64,000 nt of DNA from Smallanthus sonchifolius. Taxonomy: Eukaryota > Streptophyta > Magnoliopsida > Asterales > Asteraceae. The DNA lies in the NCBI GenBank assembly GCA_023525975.1, contig CM042021.1:103833501-103897500 (forward strand). Direction: 5' to 3'. Positions 18,549 to 27,536 of the stretch are shown here, one piece after another (the stretch's first letter is position 1; each line of letters begins with the position of its first letter). The notes beneath the pieces are model-generated. The model was not told the DNA's origin. It worked only from the letters and a program-made list of their open reading frames with translations, and made no database searches. The position numbers and the translations under genes are program-made.

Positions 18549-20337
18549 TGTAAGGCCCCTTTCCCGGGTGACCTCACTCGTTGGATTTACTCATAAACAT
18601 AGCCATAGATACTGAATAATTACATTGAATACTTTCTAAACGTAGCGTGAGCTTACATCATTCGATTACATAGCCATAACAGCGGAAGTCTTAATCATTT
18701 AAACATAACACATTGCTTTAACAAAAATTAAAGTGGATGGGATGTCAGCCCTTGATCGGGATAGCCTTCACTCCAATGCACGACCTTTCTTCTTTTTACC
18801 TGAAATGTATACTAAAAGTCAGCTAACGCTGGTGAGTTCTAGTTAAAAACATTTAGGTATGAACATTATTCATTTATAAATACTTACGTATAAATATATA
18901 AATATAAATACACATTTACATATCATTTGCTTTCTTTTATCATTCGTATGTGAGCACATAAATATGCATTCACCTTTACTTTCATTAACATTTATTGGTC
19001 ATACTCATAAAAGTGATCAGCCAACATTCATTTATGCGTAAGTCACGAAGACATACGCCCGTCCTACCGTCGTAGTCCGTCCTCCACAACATCCGGCAAA
19101 CCTTCGGCCATCTGTTATGCTATACCGTCCGGCAAACCTTCGGCCGTCCGTCTACCGAAGTAGCCGTTATCATCGAAGCGTCCATACATTTACATGCATT
19201 CGTAACAAGCAATATATAAAATATAAAGCAAGATTTTCTTCTTTTATCGTTATGTCGTTCGTTCATTCATTCTTTGTATACATTCGTTTCATTCTTGTTC
19301 ATCATTATTTTACGTATGATCATATTAACATTCATATATATATAAGTATCACATAAGATCACATTGGCATTCATAACATTTATTCATTTAATGTATACAC
19401 TTCAGCCCCAAAACATTTAAAATGATTTGCACATAACATAAAAAGGGGAACATAGAACTCACCTGATAGGCGGGTCCCTGAAGTATAATAGCTGGTTTCG
19501 AAACGTCACTAAGGTCACCCACAATCTGTATAATAAGGTCATACATATAAGGTAGGGCTCCTAAATGACACTAGACATTACTATTCTTGAACTCAGTAGT
19601 TTCGGGAGGTGGGTCGCATCAAAACTATGGTAGTTTCGAGCTATGGTCTTACACTCGAAACTAGGTAGTTTCGAGTCATAATCCTTCTATCGAAACTAGG
19701 TAGTTTCGAGTCATGAGATCCTATCGAAACTATGGTAGTTTCGAGTCATTGGCTGCTATCGAAACTAGATAGTTTCGAGTCAAACATGACTATCGAAACT
19801 AGAGTAGTTTCGACGGGTCTGTATGTATCGAAACTATAGTTTCGAGTCATGGGTCTGCATCTTCCCTGACCAGAACCTTGCTCCAGCCAACTTATTTCCA
19901 ATCGATTAAACCTTGAGCATTCTACGTTAAACACCTTCCTTTATCGTTCTTGAGTTCAAATACGTGATTTGTTTCAAGTTTCGTATGCAAAAATCGTATC
20001 TTTATTTGATTTAAACCCGAGACATGCAAAGACTCATAATCAGAGGCGATGCTTACCTCAACAGGCCCGATTTCTGCTGCTATGCGTTGAAATGGTGGAG
20101 TCGGATGATTCCCGAGCCCTTGAGTCTTCTCCTTGCGGTTTTCTTCACAAGCCGATCGCTCTCTCTCTCTCTCTCTAGTATTCTTGCGCAGGAAGATGAA
20201 ATGAGAGGGGTTTGGGTTGAAGCTGCTGTTTTGTAATGGGGTTTCCCCCTTTTCTTTTCGGCCCATGGGCCGAAATTTTGGCCAAGCCCACTTTATTTCC
20301 CTTTTCTATTTGTCTTGTCATTATTTGGGATGTTACA
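18549..20337 (-). repeat. Gypsy-1 5' LTR (1,789 bp)
   Basis: Near-identical to the 3' LTR except for a gap of about 203 bp: the sequence passes directly from CGGCCGTCCGTCT to ACCGAAGTAGCC at about 19141-19160. In the other LTR the ends of the missing stretch share a GTCCGTCT direct repeat, so it was probably lost by recombination or slippage between short repeats. Confidence 0.95.
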
Positions 20338-20342
20338 CATGT

Positions 20343-20776
20343 ATTGTTATGCTCCAACTTTTTACTACTATGACACAGTGATGTGTGTAAGTGTTTAATA
20401 ATATTGGGTTTTAACTATATATGTTTTTTTTAAATGTTTCTACTAATTTAGATTGTTTTAGTCAAAGTGTGATGCTAGGCAACCAAAAGATTGGGAGATA
20501 AGAGGAAGAAAACTAGCACCTACAGATGAGTTACTTTTTAAGCAAATGAATCCAGAGATGTTCGAGGACCCTGATGTGATGAAAAGTATCTATGCTGAGG
20601 AAGACCAAAAAGCCAAACCTACTGTCCAACCAGCTGATGACCCGAACAACCCTGATTGGAATTTTGAAAAGGAACTCGAGAAAATGGAGCGTAGGAAAAT
20701 AAGACGATACAACCGCATCTTTAGAGAAGGCGGGATGGAATCTGATGCATCTGATGATGTTGATGATTCCGATTAG
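20343..20776 (+). pseudogene. Small zinc-ribbon-like MULE gene, right half
   Basis: Continues exon 1 in frame after Gypsy-1 (20343-20386), then a probable intron (donor GTAAGT at 20387, acceptor TTTTAG ending 20461) and exon 2 (20462-20776, TAG... ends with GATTAG). Joining the parts gives about 157 aa. The junction region reads CMYC-x12-CSKC, a treble-clef/zinc-ribbon style spacing, with a Tyr-rich loop. It is followed by a 100-residue charged tail with a Lys/Arg helix (EKMERRKIRRYNR) and an acidic Asp/Ser end. The intron falls exactly before the second CxxC. No known MULE protein comes to mind; nucleic-acid or protein binding is a guess. Inactivated by Gypsy-1. Confidence 0.7.
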
Positions 20777-20890
20777 TCAATTGCTCCTTGATAATGTTGT
20801 AATGTTGTTATGTCCCTAATGTTGTTATGTCCCTAATGTCGTCATGGTTATCTTTCTAATAATACAATAACTTAGAAATCAACTAAAATT

Positions 20891-23400
20891 TTAATGTTTA
20901 TGGCCTGGTTGATTTAGGGGTCCGCCGGTGAAACACATAGTTGGTTTTATCTGTCTAAAACCGCGTCCCAGTCTTTCTTCTTCTGGCACTGCTTGCTCAT
21001 ATTCGGGGTGCTGATGTTCGGTTGCTGCATGGGGATGAGTCAGTTTGAGGTCCAAATTTATAGGTACCGGTGTAAGATGTTGGTAGCGAGGTTGTTGTTG
21101 TGGTGTATTAAAAGCATAATTCATATTAAGTACATGAGGTGTGTAATCAAACAATGAGTCTAGCCAAGTATTTTCTTGGTTGTTGTTAAAATTTCTTTCG
21201 CTACCAACCATATGATTTGATGATCTGCCTCCATAATTCTGAAATGAGGGGCGGTAACCTTCACCTAAATTTTGTGTTGTGGCGATAAAATTTGAAGCCC
21301 CCCCCCCCCGCCCCATAAGTTTGGCTACTTCCCCCCTCTTGTGACGGCCCCGCATCATACATTTGAGAAGGACCTCCAAAATGTGGTGGCCCCTCCCCAT
21401 AATTGTGTGTTTGGGAAGGGTGAGTAAAAACTAAAGGCCCATCATCATCATCACCATCATCACCATCCTCATCAACATGAGGAACGGGGTTGTACCGAGA
21501 TGGTTGTTGACCACGACGGCCACGACGACGCGGGGCGCGTTGGGGGATGGTGTTGTCATGTTCAAAATTGACTTCACTGCTCTATAAATAAGTTGGATGA
21601 TCAATTTGACTAACTAATCCAATGAGCTGAGAAGCCATTTGTTGGACCCCTCCAAAATTATCATAGTAAGCATCGGGGCCCATGTTCCTCATTCTAACTG
21701 CTTCATCACGAATGAAACCTAACCCATCCACCTGCAATACCAACAAAATATAAAAAAATAATACAATATATTTATTTCTAATGTTAGATATATTAAAAAA
21801 CAATTAATAATTATACAATACCAGATATCTTGAAGTTCCACCATGATCATGGAACCCGGTAGGGACAGAACGACCATCATGTCCGGGGTCCTTTATGTAC
21901 ATAACAGTGTGACGGTGGAACCAGCCGTTGTAACTAGGGTGTGCAATAGGCATGCCTGTGAGCTGACCAACCACAACAGAATTATGTCTGTTGTTCCAGT
22001 GTGTGATATATCGTTCATGTTCAGTAGCCCAGTTAAGGTACAAGGAACCTTTCCAGACTCTGTTGCGGAGAGCATCCAGCTCCGTACGTTCCACAGGAAA
22101 TGGGGGAGGGATCTCCTGGAGCAACCCAAACTGTCTCTTCACCCTCTCAACCGGATGATATTCAACCATGGACCAATAAATTAAATAACAGCGTGACATC
22201 CAACTCTTAAACCCAGACTTGCACTTTTTCGGAAGCTTATCAAACACGTCTAGGTAAGGCATCCAAACAAACTGTTACAAATAAAAATTCCATATTTAAT
22301 ATTTACTATTAAATTATATTTATTAGTTTAGGATGAAGAAAATTACATCGGACTCCCTGAGATTTTGTAACGCTGTTCGATGAGCGCTAATAACGTTTGA
22401 CGGTGTCTCTAAGTTACTAATCCTGTTATCCGCCCATCTAAAGTCACACAATAATTACTAATAGAATACAAATAAACTCTATATATAAAAATATTACAAA
22501 TACAGGTAACTACCTTGCACCGTATGGTTTATTCCAATCAATATCTTGTTCGACGATTTGTGGAGCCAAAGTAGGAATCCGGGTCCATGCCCAAAGCTGT
22601 AGCAGCGCCATTGGCCCCCCTATGACCTTCCTACTCAGCCTGGTACCTTTATATAACTCTCTGTACAAACAAGCCAATGCAGCCGCACCCCAACTTTGTT
22701 TCCGAGAAGTTTTAGGGTCAATTAAATTATGAAGTAGATGTAAAGACACCATAGAACTATTGGTATCCGGTAATACAGTTGTACTAGCCAATAATAAGCA
22801 AATAAGACGTGCACGCTTTATGCACGTTTCATCAGATGAATCATCCGTTATAGGATAATCCAGAATATGCTTCATTATAGTGGATACCTTTACAATATGG
22901 CATTTTTTGTAATCGGACGGAACGGTAGGAAGGTCTAGGTAAGTTAAGCAAACATCTCTTCTTTGCTCGTCCGTGTAGGAATCCTCAACTCCGGTTAACG
23001 CCATTCCCTCGATGGGTAACCCCCACAAAACATTCACATCCTCTAACGTAACCGTTACCTCCCCAATTGGTAGGTGGAATGTGTTTGTTTCTGGACGCCA
23101 CCTTTCAATGAGGGCTTCGATTAAACCCCGATCAAGCTTCTTATACTTGCATTGTAGTATACCACCAAAGCCGAATTCCTTGATGTATTTTACTATGTTA
23201 CGACAAAGAACAAAATCACCCGATAGATTTACATCGTCGTAAGCTAACAACCAAAAACCTTTATCACCCCGTTTTATATCAAGGGCACACTTTTTCCCTG
23301 AATCAGGATTTAAGAACAAGCTTCTGGCTCGGTGTTCGTCTTCGAGGTACAAAATCCTATCTTCTCTGGGACCAGGGTTTAGATCAAAGTTGAAGTTCAT
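20891..23400 (-). pseudogene. Plant mobile domain (PMD) gene of the MULE
   Basis: Four exons fit: 23400-22514, 22437-22347, 22271-21822 and 21731-20891, all with GT..AG borders and matching phases. The first exons encode a PMD (aminotransferase-like PMD, the domain of MAIN/MAIL1 and of many TE proteins). Seen motifs: VTVTLEDVNVLWGLPIEGMALTG near residue 120, WGAAALACLYRELYKGT and GGPMALLQLWAWTRIPTL. Exon 4 encodes a Gln/Pro/Asp-rich disordered tail broken by an in-frame TAG (about 21582-21584) and by a frame change in a run of about ten C at 21299-21309. Whether the TAG is the natural end is open, since the frame stays open after it. PMD proteins are repeatedly found with MULEs; their role in transposition is unknown. 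Confidence 0.85.
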
Positions 23401-23872
23401 TTTTTATTGAGAATTTAGTTGTGGGATAATAAAATTTGGATAGTAGGAAGTATGTATATTGATAGAGATTTTTGGTTGTGATAAGTTTAGATGGAAATAT
23501 GTATATATTATATAGAAGTTGTGAAAGTTAATATTTTATTATTATTTAATTATTATTATATAAATAATTAAATAAACAAATTAAATCTGCAACCAACATG
23601 AATGCCACAACCAAACAAATTAAATCTGCAACCAATATGAATGCCACTACCAAACAAATAAAATCTGCAACCAACATGAATGCCATACTGAGCATCGTTC
23701 AACCAACATGTGAATTCACTGCAACCACCACCACCATTCATTTCTCTGCCACCACCAACACCATTAATCTCACAACAGCTTTTCAGAACAATTATTGTGT
23801 AAAAATTGGATCCAATGTAGCTTTTCAGAACCATTATTTACATCTCATGTATTTGAATATCTTTTCAGAACC
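23401..23872. promoter_or_regulatory. PMD upstream region with two small tandem repeats
   Basis: A TATA-like CTATATAATATA lies on the minus strand at about 23500-23513. Farther out, three 36-39 bp copies of an AAATCTGCAACCAACATGAATGCC unit span about 23583-23690. Three copies of a CTTTTCAGAACCAYT phrase lie at about 23779, 23821 and 23861, the last reaching the TIR. This probably holds the PMD promoter. A 100-codon plus-strand frame here merely reads through the repeats. Confidence 0.6.
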
Positions 23873-24163
23873 ACTCCATAAATTATTTTATAAAAGCTTA
23901 TAACCCAAAATTTTATAAAATTTTATAACCCACACAACTTCAACCATGGTTAAACTTTTGAAATCAGTTCTTCCTAATCCTCTGGTGGGTATGGAGGATT
24001 AGGGTGGCCCACCTACACCTCCTGCAACACTATGACACAACTCCATAACTTTCTTCCTAATCCTCTGTACCGTATAGAGGATACCCCAAAACCCTAAATA
24101 TTTTTTTGAGTTTCCTATAAACCTAATTTTTTTATCAAATTATACTAATCTTAAAAAAAATTC
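23873..24163 (-). repeat. MULE right terminal inverted repeat
   Basis: Reverse complement of 7950-8240 with about three mismatches seen (for example GTAGG for GCAGG and AAGC for AAAC). It ends ...CTTAAAAAAAATTC, followed by the target copy TCATGGAAAT. Confidence 0.95.
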
Positions 24164-24173
24164 TCATGGAAAT

Positions 24174-25971
24174 ACCTGTGGGGGTTATACGGGTGGTCGG
24201 GGTCGTGCTCGTAGGACCCCTCATTGTCAATTATGTAGAAAGGATGGTCATTATGCTGATGCATGCCCTGCTTTTCCCTCTTATGCTTCTAACAGTATGA
24301 CCCAAGATGTAAATCTTGCACAAGCTTTTCATGCTCAGTGTCATGTTAACTCCAATGCACCAGATTGGTATGTAGTTTCCGGTGCAACCGCTCACATGGC
24401 ACCATCTCCGGAGCATGTTACTAATGCCACCTCGTACAATGGAAATGCTTCAGTCACTTTTGGAAATGGTAATACCCTACCTATCTCACATACGGGTACC
24501 TCTACGGTTAATAGTTCAATTATGTTACATGATGTTTTGGTTATCCCTAATTTGACAAAGAATCTTTTGTCAATTAACAAGCTCACATAAGATTACCCTG
24601 TTGATGTCTTATTTTCTTACCCACGTTTTACCATTCAGGATCGAATATCGGGGCAGCCCCTGGCAAAAGGAAGATGTGAAAATGGACTCTATGTTTTACA
24701 TGACGGGCATCAAGCATTCGTGGCGGTCAATAATAACATTAATCGGGCATCATATGAAGTTTGGCACAACTGATTAGGACATGTTGCACTTGATATTATT
24801 TCAGTTTTACATAAGTTTGGACATTTGTCGGTTACGTCTGTTTTGCCTAAACCTACTATTTGTGCTCCTTGCCAACTTTCCAAGGCACATAAATTATCAT
24901 TTGATATGAATGAAAAACGATCTTGGCATCCTTTAGATTTGGTTCATTGTGATCTATGGGGTCTGGCACCTGTGATTTCTGTGGATGGTTATAATATTAC
25001 GTTGTGTTTGTGGATGACTACTCTCGTTTTTCTTGGTTTTACACAAAAAATGGGTTTTATTCTATTTCAACAGCTTTTATAACCTTTGTACAAACCCAAT
25101 TCTCACAGAAAATTACGGTTTTCCAAAGTGATGGTGGTACGGAGTTCGTTAATCATACCGTCAGCAAACTTTTTGAATAAAATGTCACTCTCCATCGATT
25201 TTCTTGCTCATACACGGCTCCACAAAATGGGCGGGCCGAACGAAAACATTGATATATTGTTGAGACAGGTTTGGCCATGATGTTTAATGCGCACGTTCCG
25301 GTGCCGTATTGGATTGATGCTTTCAGTTTTGCAACTTATATCATTAATCGTTTACCAACAAAACTCTTGGATGACAAATCGCCATTTGAACTCTTATTTT
25401 CTGCAAAGCCGAACTACGGTAATATCAAGACTTATGGGTGTCAAGTCTTCCCCTATTTGCGGGATTATTCGGATCACAAGCTTGCCCCTCGTAGTCTCTC
25501 GTGTATTTTTACTGGGTAAAGCTCTCAGTATCAGGGTTACCGCTGTTTGGATCCCGCAACTTCTCATGTTTATGTTACTCGACATGCTCGTTTTGTAGAA
25601 AATTCTTTTTCCTTTTTCGGGTAATATAGCCACTGTTAATTTATCCAATTTTTTGGTTTCTTCATTCTTTGAAAATTGCAGCCCCATTTCTTCACCGAGC
25701 ACATCTAGTGGGCCTGCTGACCCACCGTTTACTCAGGCCAATGGTCCTACTTGCACTGATGGGCTGCCAAATGTTCCTAGTCTTCAACAGCAAGCTGGTC
25801 CACTTGCCTCTACTCCAATCGGGCCGGCCCACTCTGCTACACCTTCTACGGAATCCATGCAACATCCTTCACCAAATGTGGTCCAATCTGATGAGCCACA
25901 ATCCCCTGGTCAGGTTCATCCTTCTGTTGTGACTCCTCTTCCGTTCACAATATGCAGACTCGATCGAAATC
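24174..25971 (+). pseudogene. Copia-1 gag zinc knuckle, protease and integrase
   Basis: Resumes Copia-1 after the MULE: zinc knuckle CQLCRKDGHYADAC (about 24224-24266), then the protease region, where the usual catalytic Asp of D-S/T-G-A is replaced by Val (VSGATAH, 24375-24395). A pre-integrase region (HN-stop-LGH), integrase core traces (SDGGTEF, NGRAER) and the GYRCLDP/HARFVEN region follow, and then a Pro/Ser-rich linker up to the LTR-A insertion. Several stops (for example 24588-24590, 24771-24773) and frame changes break it. The last codons before 25976 join in frame to 52837. Confidence 0.88.
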
Positions 25972-25976
25972 ATGTA

Positions 25977-27536
25977 TGTCACACCCCCAAAATCCACCTG
26001 CGGGGTTTTACCGTTTTACCGCGAGGCGTGTGACAAACCAGGATCTCAGTCATTAGTCATATCAAACGACACTATATGAGTTTAATAAAAACCATTAATC
26101 TTCAGAGTAAATGTGGAAGCGAAAAGTAAAGTATTTAATGCGCAAAACAAACGAAAGTTATTGAAAAGCAGATAAATAGTTTAAATGTTTGCAATTGTAA
26201 TAAACTCCCATGCATGTCCTAACCGTGTACTTGTGCCTTAGCGACCTGAGAAAACATGTTAAGAAAATGTGTCAACGCTAGGTTGGTGAGTTCACAGGTG
26301 TCAGTTAATAATAATGTTTGCCAGATCATGTACATTCAATATATATCAATAGGTAGCTAACCTATGTTCAAGTTACTAAAGCGCTCGCAACCGAAGCTGA
26401 CTATTTTGTGTTTGATGCCTTCCACCATGTCTATCAACAATGGTGATGTGTTAGGTCAATTTTTCACCCGTTCGACCTCCAGTCGAGTTAGCGCGACTAA
26501 CGCGGGTGGGGCTTGTTAGAACCCAGTAGTACTACTAAAGATTAACTCGCTAAATCCATTTTAAACGGTTCGATGTGTAAGGACTTTCATGATAGAATGT
26601 TACGCTTAGTTTAGCAAGTGATATATAAGAATTACAATAATCAAATGTTTACGTCATGTTTTCTCCCCCTAGTTTAAAAATAGTAAAGGGGCCGTGAAAC
26701 TCACCTGAGATGTGTAGAGTGTGCGCAACCACAACTAGATTGCAAGTGGATAGTATACGAATGCCCTAAAATATGATTTATGATTGTTAGGAACGCGTAG
26801 GTGTATGTGACGACTATACGAAAAGATCGGACATTCTAAAACACACTTATGATTAACGAGTGGAAATCTTGACATCGGGATTAGAAAATCCCTAGTTTAG
26901 TATCTAGTACGGATGTGGTATGTGTGAAACACCACTAAACATGAGGTAGTAATATTAAATAATAATTCGTGTGTTTTTGTAAATTAAATAATTGTTTAAG
27001 TGATAATATAAATAATTATATTATTTTTAAAAAGGAAAATAACACTTAGAATGAATTAGAAATTCAATCCCGAGCACACGGGCGTTTTCCGGTATCAAAC
27101 CGTCTTAATATAACATTATAATAATATGGGGATTGATTTTATTTAAAAATATAGTTCAAAAAGCTGCTAAAAAAATAAAAGTGGGTTGTGGGACTCGAAC
27201 CCGGGTCTCTCCCACAACACACCCAAGCTCTAACCAGTCCGCCCGCTAGGGTATCGCATACATGTCCCGGATTAGTTTGGTTTTAACCCTCAACACCCCT
27301 GTGTTCTTCCCCTATGCGAACCCAATCCCAAAACCATCCTCAAATCCACTTAATTCGATCACGATTAAACACAAAGGTTTAGGGGTTTTGTTAATTGATC
27401 CATTGTGAATCTGTGGGTGTGTTTAATTGTAAAAACATCAAGCTTTGAATCGTTGATTCCTGTTTGAAATGCCGAAACCCTAGGTTTTGAACATAGAATC
27501 AATTCAGTTAAAACTGATAAGATTACAAGTTGAATT
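25977..27536 (-). mobile_element. LTR-A solo LTR, left part
   Basis: TGTCACACCCCC starts here after the target copy ATGTA (25972-25976); the matching end GGGTGTCACA and target ATGTA are at 52831 and 52832-52836. Without the Gypsy-B insertion it is one LTR of about 2.3 kb, related to the Gypsy-B LTRs along its length (same opening, AACCAGGATCTCAG, GTTAGCGCGACTAACGCGGGTGGG and tRNA-like segments). No internal region exists, so it is a solo LTR. Short open frames inside are not genes. Confidence 0.9.
27181..27252 (-). repeat. tRNA-like A/B-box module in LTR-A
   Basis: On the minus (element-sense) strand, ACTGGTTAGAGCTTGG resembles an A box and CGGGTTCGAGTCC is a perfect B box, with a short loop between them. 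The same module is at 29085-29155 and 50660-50735 in the Gypsy-B LTRs. It lacks a proper acceptor stem, so it is not a tRNA gene; a pol III promoter remnant or captured SINE head is possible. Confidence 0.6.

Larger units (their letters stand above)
11593..20337 (-). mobile_element. Gypsy-1: nearly intact, recent chromovirus
   Basis: An 8,745-bp element on the minus strand with LTRs 11593-13584 and 18549-20337, TSD CATGT (11588-11592, 20338-20342), PBS for initiator tRNA-Met, gag, PR, RT, RNase H, integrase with a C-terminal chromodomain, and a PPT. Apart from one 203-bp gap, the LTRs differ at only about five places that I could spot, so the insertion is young. The single clear coding defect is a +1 shift between the gag-PR and pol frames. 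It interrupts the small MULE gene. Same family as the solo LTR at 608-2749. Confidence 0.96.
7950..24163. mobile_element. Three-gene Mutator-like element (MULE)
   Basis: The element is bounded by 291-bp inverted repeats (7950-8240, 23873-24163) and by a 9-10 bp target duplication (TCATGGAAAT at 7940-7949 and 24164-24173). It is 16,214 bp as found, or about 7.46 kb after removing Gypsy-1 and one target copy. It holds a MuDR-type transposase gene (minus), a divergently transcribed small gene (plus, split by Gypsy-1), and a plant mobile domain gene (minus). Long TIRs, a 9-10 bp duplication and a SWIM-type transposase define the Mutator superfamily. It inserted in the gag of Copia-1. Confidence 0.95.

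Noticed and set aside
23580..23900. Asn/Thr-rich plus-strand protein of about 100 codons
   Set aside because: It simply translates three tandem 36-39 bp repeats and runs into the MULE TIR.
27181..27252. A tRNA gene on the minus strand
   Set aside because: Good B box, but no complete acceptor stem or cloverleaf, and the same module recurs in each related LTR; kept as a tRNA-like repeat.
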